Source of the DNA: Hermatobates lingyangjiaoensis
Taxonomy: Eukaryota; Arthropoda; Insecta; Hemiptera; Hermatobatidae
DNA: 64,000 nucleotides
NCBI GenBank assembly: GCA_026182355.1
Contig: JAPFBL010000522.1
Coordinates: forward strand, 124,001 to 188,000
Reading direction: 5' to 3'
The translations under genes were made by a program, and so were the position numbers. Of this stretch, positions 54,770-63,873 are shown in pieces; the stretch's first letter is position 1; each line of letters opens with the position of its first letter. The notes beneath the pieces were generated by a model. The model was given only the letters and a program-made list of their open reading frames with translations, searched no databases and was not told where the DNA came from.

Positions 54770-55310
54770 TTGGTGAGACATTATTATTGAAATATTGTCA
54801 CCTATCCAAAGGCTAACCACGCTCAATATTTCTTAGGTTTGAAGATCTAGTGAGACATAGTTGTATTACACACTTAGTAGATGACACATAAATATGTTTT
54901 CAGTCTGATGCAACAAAACTTTCGAGTTTTTCCATTTTTTCGAATAGCCCAGAACAAATTTTTCACTATTGATGGATGTATTTCCAATATTTTTGTGGAT
55001 CACAATAAAGTTTCTCATATACTCATAAATTTTTTTTTTTTTTTTTTTTTTAAATGTATTCTTCAAGGTAAGGTTAGAAAACGAATCTAAAGATTGCTTT
55101 TAAAGCTGTTTCAATGAACTACTCACCATCTATAGTTAAAACTCTCAAAATATAGGATGTGATAATACCAATATTAATCCTTTCACTGCTGCCAAACAAT
55201 AACACTTTATGTTCTTGAAGGCTGAATTTTAAAACATGATTTTTTTAATCTGTGCTAAATTTTTTTTTTGAAGAACCTAAAATTTCCATCCTTTTTTTGA
55301 TCTTGTATAC
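54770..55310. other. AT-rich DNA with a poly-T run
   Basis: About 22 T at 55028. No gene supported. Confidence 0.45.
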
Positions 55311-55314
55311 GTAT

Positions 55315-55645
55315 ATCTGATCAAAAATACGTATATATATACGTCCAACATATATATGTATATACATATGTTGGACATATATATGTCCAACATATATACG
55401 TATAAAAAGATTTCACATAAACAAGTGAAACAACAATCAATGATCAAACCACAATAAGAAATGGGAAAACAAGACTAAGATCTTTCAACCGTAACAAGCG
55501 GTCTTCGTCAGAGTCAAAAACCCAACTGTTGGGTAGGGTTTTTGACTCTGACGAAGACCGCTTGTTACGGTTGAAAGATCTTAGTTTTGTTTTCCCATTC
55601 TTATTGTGGTTTGATCATTGATTATATATACGTATATATACTGGT
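55315..55645. mobile_element. RZ family A foldback inside an ATACGTAT-type palindrome
   Basis: The minus core (55472-55514) and plus core (55543-55585) face each other; both have GACT/AGT(C), CTGACGA, GACCG/CGGTT, GAA, AGATCT, T. The left border has inverted copies of GTCCAACATATA (55343-55395) and TATACGTAT instead of a plain TA tract. Confidence 0.8.
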
Positions 55646-55649
55646 GATG

Positions 55650-56375
55650 CATAATTGTATGACGTATACGTACGTCATTAGCAGTGAAAGGTTGGTATGA
55701 TTCAATTTAATACTGAGATAACCACTATGAATGTACAAAAGTCAGTTCCTTCGATGTCGCAACTTTTTCATTTCCGTTATATTAAATATTAATTCAAGTA
55801 GATTTGAATGTTAAAAGTAAAGTATTATAACAAGTTTAATTTTAATAAAACTTGATTGGAAACTTCTTGATATTTTTTTTTTCAAAGAGACTGGCTTCTT
55901 TTAATTCGTCTTTGCAAAACTATTTTCTAAAAATAAGTCATACAGAGAGAACGCAGAACGTTAAAACAACCTAACTCTCATAAAAGAAGAAACCCGCTTT
56001 TTAAATAACTGATCCGATGTTATAATGAATCTGGAGTTATTTATTTCTTCTAGAAATAACTTTTAAGGCGTGGCGAAAAAGGTGGGACTTTGTCGTTTTT
56101 AGCGACAGTCGCCTCAAGTTTGTTCGAAGTAGAGTAATTTGTAAAAAGAGAAAAGTTGCCAATGTTCGTATAATTCGTAAACTTCTTTTTTTTAAATCTA
56201 TTAAAAATTGAAAAGAATAAATAATATAAAACAAAAAGGCTAAGTTATATCAAGCTATAAAGAGTAATTTATTTGAAATGTTTTCAATATTTCTTATTTG
56301 AAGTAGAATGAAGTGGTTTTTTTTTTGCCAAAGCGTTATTTTGACTTTATTTACGAAAAATATCCCACGACCTAC
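55650..56375. other. No feature recognised
   Basis: AT-rich, with one moderately GC patch (56060-56115). A 65-codon minus frame has no recognised domain. Confidence 0.4.
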
Positions 56376-56381
56376 ATAAAA

Positions 56382-56725
56382 GAAAGGCTCGCTAGTCAAA
56401 CAGTGGGACGATGGGAAACAAATTGGGAGGAATCCACTAAAGGCCCTCTAACAAAGGAATATTTTCCTAGTGATTGATTATCCATGAAACATTTACAAAT
56501 AAATTATAAACTATCCCAATACATGGCAGGACATTGGCCATTTAAAGAATACCTGAGCAGGTTGAAATAGCTCCTAGTCCATCATGCGCATGTAACGCGG
56601 AGACACCCCAATCTCCTAGACACTTGGTGGATGAGTGCTGTTTGAGGGAACCACAAAGACTAGCTCTCATACGTAAGGTCTTGGTTTGTGGAGAGTAGTG
56701 GCCCGTTAGGCCTTCCTCATTAATT
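56382..56725 (+). pseudogene. LINE ORF2 C-terminal remnant
   Basis: ERLARQTVGRWETNWEESTK, then GPLTKEYFPS, a stop, LSQYMAGHWPFKEYLSRL, a frameshift, and CACNAETPQSPRHLVDECCL followed by REPQRLALIRK. W..W..S..G..T..YFP, then the GH...YL stretch, then C.C..E....HL...C is the C-terminal layout of I/Jockey/R1-type non-LTR elements. It is broken by at least one stop and one frameshift. A second copy is at 41259-41396. Confidence 0.75.
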
Positions 56726-57113
56726 AAAAAACGTTATTATAAAAAATTTGTAAAATTGTGGTACAGTATAGACATATAAGAAAAAAAAACCAAATTATTA
56801 TATTGTAGAAATATGAATCAATGCAAAATAAGTTAAAATAAGTATTTTGTAGTGTTAATGAAAGAACTATTGTGTACAATTTGACGGTGAAGTATGTAAT
56901 ACACAGTGGAACATGCTGGAATAAAATACAAAATAAAAAAAAATGTGAAAATTTATGTAAATTAAATTGGTTAGGGCAGAATTCGTATTCAAGTATAATA
57001 ACAGAATTTCATGGAAATATGAGTTGTTATACAAAAAAAAAAGGAAAACAATCATGTCGAGGGTTACCAATTATTGTAAGTGATGTAAAATGAGTGAAAT
57101 TTAAAATTGATGT

Positions 57114-57116
<3 letters not shown>

Positions 57117-57151
<35 letters not shown>

Positions 57152-57191
57152 TGCATGGGTATGAGAGGGGTGAGAGAGAGAGAGAGAGAGT

Positions 57192-57229
<38 letters not shown>

Positions 57230-57239
57230 TGTCTGTGAG

Positions 57240-57283
<44 letters not shown>

Positions 57284-57588
57284 GTGTGTGTGAGTGAGAG
57301 AGAGAGTGAGAGTGTGTGTGTGAGAGAGAGAGTGTGTGAGAGAGTGTGTCTGAGTGTGTGTGTGTGAGTGTGTGAGTGTGTGTGTGTGAGTGAGAGAGAG
57401 TGTGTGTGTGTGAGAGAGAGTGCGTGTGTGAGAGAGAGAGTGTATGTGTGTGTGTGTGTGTGAGCGAGAGAGAGTGTGTGTGAGAGAGTGAGTGTGTGTG
57501 AGTGTGTGTGTGTTAGTGAGAGAGAGAGTGTGTGATAGAGAAAGAGTGTGTGTGTGAGTGAGAGAGAGAGTGTGTGTGTGTGTATGTC
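57117..57588. repeat. Long GT/GA purine-rich microsatellite
   Basis: About 470 bp made almost only of TG and GA dinucleotides: (TG)n first, then (GA)n, then mixed GAGTGTG words. The apparent 202-codon Ser/Leu/His/Thr frame on the other strand comes from the repeat. Confidence 0.95.
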
Positions 57589-57599
57589 ATAGATGGGCA

Positions 57600-58280
57600 G
57601 GTTGTTACGTTTCCTGAACTGGATGCCCTCTCTATTGTGACGTGTCCGGGATAGGAGAACATAATAGCTCATCCTGCTAATAATACTGACTAACTGACAA
57701 AAAAAAGCTACCTTATTATAACTGCACGAACATGCATGTCTGAAGATGAAACATGAAAGAAAATAATTCCCTAAGGTCAGATATTAAAATATTTGAGGGT
57801 CCTAACATTTACTTTAATTTTTTCGATTAAATGATAATAAATAATACCGCAGAAATAATGATATTGGAATTAAGAGTCATTGAATTGACCTGTCTGATGA
57901 CTGGCTTTGTTAATTATAGAAATGACATTTCAAATTTATACAGTATTTATTCGGGTGTGATAAATTAAACATTGTAGATAAATGCAAAATTGATTTAGTG
58001 ACTTTAGTTCTTTAGTCAAATTTAATTGCCTTCGTTGTTTTTCAGTTCAGTGTCACGCGTTCATTGAAACAGGACAGTTGTTTTTGAAATCCACATACTA
58101 TTTTTCTTTGTAAAATAATTTGTAATGTAATACTTAGTTTTTCTGTTTAAAATTTAATACTTCTGTAAGTTGTCTCACTAATCTATTGGCAAAATTTCTA
58201 TTGTAATTTCTTGATTGTAACTAATTGCACTTTTTTGTGTACGTTTGATTTTTTAATAATTGAATTAATTCTTATATTTC
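57600..58280. other. No gene recognised
   Basis: 57940-58010 (AAATTAAACATTGTAGATAA) is similar to 61935-61985 (AAATTAAACATTGTAGTTCG), a diverged dispersed repeat. Confidence 0.4.
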
Positions 58281-58284
58281 CTCT

Positions 58285-58392
58285 GTTTTATAGGCTTATG
58301 AAAAAGGTTTTAAATAAAAACCGAAACGTTGGGAAAGAGAGTTTAATTTGAACTTGAAGAACTGACCGAGTACTGATAAACTTTAATTTTGT
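58285..58392 (+). mobile_element. RZ family R variant
   Basis: The core at 58292-58335 has TATGAAA, GGTTTT/AAAACC, GAA, ACGT, T; the tail GAACTGACCGAGTACTGATA is the variant arm also seen at 46800 and 49605. Confidence 0.65.
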
Positions 58393-58439
58393 TTCTGTTT
58401 CACGGTTGTTACTTTTATCTATATATATATATAGCTAAT

Positions 58440-58464
58440 ACATTATATAATGTATTATATTGTA

Positions 58465-58498
<34 letters not shown>

Positions 58499-58829
58499 TT
58501 TCTTAATCTATTTATTCTCTATTAGTCCAGTTATACCGTTGACATTTCAACTTTTTTATTCTAACCGCTTGTTTCTTGTTCATTATTGACCTTTGACCTT
58601 CTATTTATATTAACCTGTACCTGTCCTTTTAATCTATTTATAGCAATGACTAAGCATGAGTCATCGATTTTAATTTAACATGTCACTTGGAAAATTCCTT
58701 TTCCAGTTGAACCCTGTTAGCAGGAGGTTAGTTCGTAGGATCGAATCTCTAGTCTTAAGATCGTGAATGCCGAGACTGCGGTTAATTTTAATGATACTTG
58801 TTTAAAAGAGGATCTGCTGCCTATTTATA

Positions 58830-58845
<16 letters not shown>
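58440..58845 (+). mobile_element. PLE 5' part, second copy
   Basis: ATT repeats, then a 5' region containing CTGTCCTTTTAATCTATTTA, then the N-terminal coding piece (58681-58840), then (TA)n. It is collinear with 48895-49270 on the opposite strand. Confidence 0.65.
58681..58840 (+). pseudogene. PLE N-terminal coding remnant
   Basis: MSLGKFLFQLNPVSRRLVRR then, after a one-base shift and a stop, FNDTCLKEDLLPIYT before (TA)n. It is the damaged sister of 48895-49031. Confidence 0.55.
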
Positions 58846-58867
<22 letters not shown>

Positions 58868-58881
<14 letters not shown>

Positions 58882-59100
58882 ATAAATTCAAAACGAAGGA
58901 AACACACAGAAAGACACAGACATAACTCACATCGATATTTCGAAATATCGATGTGAGTTATGTCTGTGTCTTTCTGTGTGTTTCCTTCGTTCGAAATATT
59001 GATGTGAGTTATCTCTGTGTCTTTCTGTGTGTTTCCTTCGTTTTGAATTTATTTTATTTTAAAAAAGTCCGCTTGACCGTTTCTTTTAATTATATATATA
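58868..59100. mobile_element. RZ family F foldback meeting at GAAA
   Basis: Two right halves of family F meet exactly at ATATTTCGAAATAT (about 58933-58946), so stem II and the box of both are gone. A third right half starts again at TTCGAAATATTGATGTGAG (58992). The hairpin GTCCGCTTGACCG follows. The breakpoint falls at the same core position three times. Confidence 0.8.
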
Positions 59101-59129
59101 TATATATATCAAAATAAACGACGAAGAAT

Positions 59130-59321
59130 GTTTTCCCATTTCTTATTGTGGTTTGATCATTGATATATATATATATATATATAAATATGGGTTACTAGCC
59201 GTTGCGTCTACAACGTGCTTGGTCTACCTTTCTCTTTTCCCTGAAGACGTTCTGCCCGAAAATTTGAGTTTGTAAGTGTATTTCTTTACTTTGTGTGCTA
59301 CCTATCTTCAATTTTGAACTG

Positions 59322-59330
<9 letters not shown>
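59130..59330 (+). mobile_element. Family A scrap and family E copy
   Basis: The A arm (CCCATTTCTTATTGTGGTTT) is followed by a TA tract and an E copy. The E core at 59236-59270 has CTGAAGA, C, a decayed hairpin, GAA, AATT, T and GAGTTTGTAAGTG. The leader TTGCGTCTACAACGTGCTTG is shared with 43850. Confidence 0.65.
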
Positions 59331-59365
<35 letters not shown>

Positions 59366-59379
59366 ATGCAGAAAAATCA

Positions 59380-59745
59380 CAATAAATAAACACGTGATGC
59401 TATTGGACCTGGTGGGTGATCTTGGAAATGTACGAGTAGTATCTTTGGACATGAACTCTGACCAGATTATTGATTCAAATAATTTAGCTTAATGTTTTGT
59501 TAATTTTTTGTCTATTATTATTGTATTATAATTCAATTCCTTTCTATTGGACCTGCTTTGTTTAATGTTATAGGGCATTTCTTCTTATCAAGCTATATTG
59601 TCATATTGAGTTTCCAGCTGTTTTGTTACCTTCCTTCTCCATTACTTTTATGTTAGCTTTTCAGTTTTTACTTTGTTTGCTCTGTGATGATATACATTGA
59701 AAGGCCTCAGAATATTTATTTCTATTGTTTTTTTTTTCATTGTGG
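59380..59745 (+). mobile_element. PLE 3' end, family V
   Basis: The coding tail LVGDLGNVRVVSLDMNSDQI with a stop after IDSNNLA (59398-59490) precedes an AT-rich 3' region and a V core (59678-59714) with a mutated box (GTGATGA) and AGGCCT, C. It is collinear with 27960-28445. Confidence 0.7.
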
Positions 59746-59749
59746 GTTG

Positions 59750-59784
<35 letters not shown>

Positions 59785-59788
<4 letters not shown>

Positions 59789-60000
59789 TTCACAAACGAA
59801 GAAAAGCAACACACAGAGAAAGAGACACACTTACAAACTCAAATTTTCGGATGATCCGTCTTCAGGAGAAAAGAGAGAAAGGGCGACCAAGCACGCCGGA
59901 AACACAACGGCAGGAAACCGTCCCGGCAACCGACCGTGCTGCCACGCGCGCCCGGTTCAGGAAGTAATGAAGTAGAGACGATCAGAAGAAAATTAATATT
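59785..60000 (-). mobile_element. RZ family E copy with a long leader
   Basis: The minus core at 59836-59869 has CTC/GAG, CTGAAGA, C, GGA/TCC around TCA, GAA, AATT, T. The leader runs on to about 59970 with unusually high GC (CACGCGCGCCCGGTTCAGGA). Confidence 0.75.
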
Positions 60001-60065
60001 AAAATTAAAATTAAGAATTAAGAAAAGCAGTTCTGGTTGATTGAAGCTAAAATAGAATTTTAAGT

Positions 60066-60124
<59 letters not shown>

Positions 60125-60130
<6 letters not shown>

Positions 60131-60380
60131 CAATATAGACAAAGAAACATAGAGAAATCAAAAGAACACAATTATAGTCTTAATTTTCGGTTTGAACCGT
60201 CTTCAGGGGAGATAAGAGAGGGAAACCAAGCGCACTGGTTCAGAGACGGTTGGGTCTCCAAATTAAAACAAAATTAAGACTGTAAGTGTGTTCTTTTGAT
60301 TTCTCTATGTTTCTTTGTCTATATTGAACTATATTTGTCCGTTTTGGATCGTATTTATAACGAAAAAGTATATATATATA
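60125..60380. mobile_element. RZ family B foldback, right core deleted
   Basis: The minus core at about 60173-60210 has CTGAAGA, GGTT/AACC and AATT. The right arm resumes at AATTAAGACTGTAAGTG, so its box and stem II are lost. The tail TTGTCCGTTTTGGATCGTAT is complete. Confidence 0.7.
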
Positions 60381-60385
60381 TATAT

Positions 60386-60700
60386 AAGCAGATGAATCAC
60401 AATAAACACGTGATACAATCAATGAAAACAAACCACAAGGAAAAAAAGAAAACAGATAGAAAAAATGCTCTGAGGCCTTTCAATTTATGTCATCAGAGAG
60501 CAAACAAGGTAAGAACTAGAAGGTAACATAAAAGGTATGTACAAGGAAGGTGAACAAGGTGTACACCTTCCTTGTACATACCTTTTATGTTATCTTCTTA
60601 GTTCTTACTTTGTTTGCTCTCTGATGAAATAAATTGAAAGGCCTCAGAGCATTTTTTCTATCTGTTTTCTTTTTTTCCTTGTGGTTTGTTTTCATATATA
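60386..60700. mobile_element. RZ family V foldback
   Basis: Two V copies of about 155 bp face each other around GGTGAACAAGGTGTACACC. The arms run to the (TA)n borders. Both cores are well kept (60466-60502 minus, 60615-60651 plus). The left end carries an extra CACGTGATACAATC stretch. Confidence 0.85.
60615..60651 (+). ncRNA. Hammerhead-like core, family V
   Basis: Stem I is TGCTCT with AGAGCA, six perfect pairs. The box is CTGATGA, stem II is minimal (AATAAATT), then GAA, a 6-base palindrome AGGCCT and H17 C immediately before AGAGCA. The long stem I and palindromic stem III fit a ribozyme that works as a dimer. The weak stem II is the main reason for caution. Confidence 0.6.
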
Positions 60701-60954
60701 TATATGTGTGTAGGTTCACCTTTGTTTTTATTTGGCTAGACGAAAGGAAACTGTGATATCCGTTTGATTTCCTTTTTCTCCATTTCTTGTTTTCTCTATT
60801 TTTTTTTAGAAACGTATATTTTATAGTAAAATATTTCCTTTTAGCATTAAATAAGTCAGAATGTACAGATTTTAGTACAAAAAAAAAAAAAAAAAAAAGA
60901 GCTTTAAGAAGGGAAATAAGATGATTGTTTTTTTTACTAGTTGATGTGTAAATG

Positions 60955-61130
60955 AGGTAGATAGATGCTGAGTGCGAAGTTACGCTCGAAAGAGGGTTTT
61001 GACCGCGGGGTCATGGCCACTGAGTGCCTCGGCAATTCGGCATCTTGCCAGTCCATTACTCCGTTCAGCATCTCACACCCGTGTATCTCAATGTTGTCTT
61101 ACCTAAAGTAACAGCATCTCAACTTGCTTT
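60955..61130. other. GC-richer island, unknown
   Basis: AGATGCTGAGTGCGAAG and TTCAGCATCTC at the two sides are partly complementary (GATGCTGA/TTCAGCATC). In between is moderate-GC DNA with no long frame. A run of about 20 A lies at 60880. Confidence 0.35.
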
Positions 61131-61199
61131 GCTTCATAGTTCTACAATTTGAATCGGCTTTTTACAACAACGACATACTTAAATATCTATACTATAAAA

Positions 61200-61880
61200 A
61201 AGGTCTTTGAAAAAATACAATAAAGAAATAACAGCAAATTTACTTTACATTTGCAGTATTTATATACAAAATTAATCGAGAACCAATTAAATTTATTAAA
61301 TTGTTTTCATTAAGCTGAAACTTGCTTCTATATAAAACTGAAACTTAAAAATTATTTTAGTTATCAAAACTTTGTACAATGTTTTAATTAAGACACATTT
61401 TATTTTTTTTGAATACTTTAATATTTCATTTGATGCAATTCTTGCTATATAAATAAATAACACTAGTATTACTCCTAACATTACGATAATTCAAATCTAC
61501 GTATATTCAAGTACGTATTCAAGTACGTATTCAATACGTATATTCAAGGAGAATTAATTATTGTATTTATTATTATTGATAAATTTATTGTTATTATAAT
61601 TAAAATTATTCCTATTCTTAAGGGATGGTTTATATAATTTAAATATAATTGTTTTGGTTATTATTAATGCTATAAGAAGTTTTATTTTCAAAATATATTA
61701 AAAACGATCTTTGAAAAAATGCAATAAATAGGTAACAGTAAATTTACTTTACATTTGTAGTCTTTGTAAAAAAAATCAATCGTGAACCATTTATTAAACG
61801 AAGTTTAATTAATTTAATTTTTTTATTAAGCTGAAACTTTCTTTTATATGAGACTGAAACTTGAATTATTTTAAAAATTT
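61200..61880 (+). repeat. Direct pair of diverged ~165-bp repeats
   Basis: 61200-61355 and 61705-61880 share TTTGAAAAAATACAATAAA, AATTTACTTTACATTTG and AAGCTGAAACTTGCTT. The space between them is AT-rich. The class is unknown. Confidence 0.6.
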
Positions 61881-62184
61881 GAGCAGATGTTTTAAGACCT
61901 CTGAAAATTATTTTTGACATATAAACAGTATTTTATGGGGTGTGTTAAATTAAACATTGTAGTTCGATGCAAAATTGATCTACAAGAAAACTATTTTACA
62001 AGAAAATTATTTTTAATTTCATCTAGAATATAAATGAAATTATTGTGAAAAAATAAAAAAAAAAGAGTATAAAAAACAAAGAAAAACTTGTTCATTGTCT
62101 TTGTCTTATTTACTCTTATTTGTTAGACAAGAGTAAACCTTTTTAAAGTAAAGATGAAAGGCAGATATTATTTTTTTTTTACTG

Positions 62185-62330
62185 TTATACCGATCCCCTA
62201 GCGGGTGAGAACGTCAGCTGTTTACCGACTTTTTGTGTTATTGGCGATTCAAAAGATTCTACATTGGGAGTCCTAAATTTTGCAGAGGCTGCTGTGCATT
62301 TCAATGAAATAAATATACGAATTCAAAATT
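62185..62330 (-). mobile_element. SINE 3' scrap
   Basis: ATTCTACATTGGGAGTCCTA and AATTTTGC match the SINE body near its 3' end; the rest is not recognisable. Confidence 0.45.
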
Positions 62331-62398
62331 TTGAACTCGTATTGTGTTCAGTTTGGATCGTATTTCCGAATACGATCTTCGGAAATATATATTATCAA

Positions 62399-62403
<5 letters not shown>
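62331..62403. mobile_element. RZ family E tail, foldback
   Basis: GTTCAGTTTGGATCGTATTT is followed at once by its partial complement (AATACGATC), then AAGTGATATATA. It is the outermost part of an E-like element. Confidence 0.5.
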
Positions 62404-62433
<30 letters not shown>

Positions 62434-62440
<7 letters not shown>

Positions 62441-63030
62441 GTTACAGCTAGAGAACACAAGAAAAAGGACGAACACTCACGAATCTCGATTATTTCGGCG
62501 TCTTGCCGTCTTCCGGAGAGCAGAAAGAAAGAAAATAAAATAAAAGGAGAAAGAATGAAGGAACGGAGACGTAAATGCGTCCACTGGCCGATGTAAACTG
62601 GCGCGATACAATGACACGCAGTGCAGCCATCTTACCAACGTGAACCAGTGTAGGCTGTGAGTTAAAAAATTATAAAAGTGATATTTAAGTAAAAGGGAGG
62701 AGAAAAGTAAAAAAGAGAAAGGAAAGGAAAAAAACATAAAACTAACTAAAATTAAACGAGAAAAGAAAAAAAAAATATATATATATATATATAAATAAAT
62801 AAATAAATGAATAAATAAATTAAGATAAAAATAAAATAAAAAATCATCTGATTAAATTTAGACCAGGGGAATTTCTTGCACCCAATAACCAAATGAAGGC
62901 TTCCTCAGAAGCCCTTAGAGTGGTCTGGGTGTCATCATTTGAGAGTTTTCTTAATATTTTAACCCTGAAGCAATCGTTGAAGGGAAGGTTATGGAGATTG
63001 GCGTGGGTGGCAACAGGTGTTCTCTTTTTC

Positions 63031-63035
<5 letters not shown>
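62434..63035 (-). mobile_element. PLE 3' end, family Z
   Basis: In minus order: coding tail (62844-62964), AAAT-rich 3' region (62690-62845), GC-richer leader (62525-62680), a core at 62484-62520 and (TA)n. The core has TCTC/GAGA, GGAAGA-type box (CGGAAGA), C, GGC/GCC around AAGAC, GAA, ATAAT, C, then TTCGTGAGTG. Confidence 0.7.
62844..62964 (-). pseudogene. PLE C-terminal (GIY-YIG-end-like) remnant
   Basis: KILRKLSNDDTQTT, then LRASEEAFIWLLGARNSPGL and NLIR before a stop. The frame is open here, unlike 51979-52075. Upstream sequence to 63032 continues open but weakly. Confidence 0.55.
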
Positions 63036-63082
<47 letters not shown>

Positions 63083-63088
<6 letters not shown>

Positions 63089-63310
63089 GAAAAAGAGAAC
63101 ACATTCAAGAAACGAGAAAACTTACAGGATTAATATTTCGAACTGAAGTTCTTCGTCAGGAAGAGAGTTCTTCTACCCTTCTACTTTCTTTCTGATGACG
63201 AACTTCAGTTCTATTGATCCAGTAAGTTTTCTCGTTTCTTGTATGTGTTCTCTTTTTCATTTATTTATCTGTCCGGTTTGGACTGTTTAGTATTTTCACA
63301 TATATATATA
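63083..63310. mobile_element. RZ family H foldback
   Basis: The minus core (63127-63163) has CTGACGA, A, GAACT/AGTTC (perfect), GAA, ATAT, T and CTGTAAGTTTTC. The plus core (63186-63228) keeps CTGATGA and the stem but has lost GAAA (TCTATTGATC). The outer arm ends with GTCCGGTTTGGACTGTTTAG. Confidence 0.7.
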
Positions 63311-63314
63311 TATA

Positions 63315-63382
63315 CCTTATCAGCCTTTGGAGCGATTCACATCTATTCCTGACGACGAGGACTATTGTCCTATTGAAAATTC

Positions 63383-63390
<8 letters not shown>
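63315..63390 (+). mobile_element. RZ family Y copy, truncated
   Basis: CAGCCTTTGGAGCGATTCAC and CTGACGACGAGGAC match 48590-48632. A possible hairpin GGAC/GTCC around TATT follows, then GAAAATTCTAG and a TA tract. Confidence 0.5.
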
Positions 63391-63440
<50 letters not shown>

Positions 63441-63442
<2 letters not shown>

Positions 63443-63850
63443 TTTAACACATAGAAAAGAACACAGAAAGACACTACAGAACTCACTTCGATATTTCGAC
63501 ATCCGTCGTCATCGGGAAGAAGTGCGAAGTACTCGCGTTGAGAAGCAAACTGCTACTGGCCTCCAGAGTAACTCGTGGAACCACCGCAATGCTGCTCCCC
63601 AGCGGAGGAGAGGAAAAATAGAAATCCCTCCAATATTTATTTAGAAAACAAGATAAAAAATATATAAAATACGAAATAATAATAATAAAAAATAAATAAT
63701 AATAATAAAATAATAATAATAATAATAAAATAAAAAATAATTAACGGTACAGGTTGAGACCAGGAGGAGAACGAGCCCCAAGGAGGCATATGAATGCCTC
63801 TTCGGAAGCTCTAAGGGTGACATGGGAATTAGACTCGGGGATTTGTTTGA
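63441..63850 (-). mobile_element. PLE 3' end, family D
   Basis: In minus order: coding tail (63741-63850), AAT-rich 3' region (63650-63740), GC-richer leader (63520-63610), core (63487-63520: CTTC/GAAG, box CCGATGA, GAC/GTC, GAA, ATAT, C) and a pyrimidine-rich tail to (TA)n. Confidence 0.75.
63741..63850 (-). pseudogene. PLE C-terminal (GIY-YIG-end-like) remnant
   Basis: LKQIPESNSHVTLRASEEAF, then ICLLGARSPPGLNLYR before a stop. It is the best-preserved of the C-terminal scraps; upstream it breaks into a TA tract and family A sequence. Confidence 0.55.
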
Positions 63851-63873
63851 GGATTTGTATATATATATATAAC

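Noticed and set aside
57064..57672. 202-codon minus-strand frame, the longest in the window
   Set aside because: It is a translation of the GT/GA microsatellite (Ser, Leu, His, Thr only) with no unique sequence except its ends.
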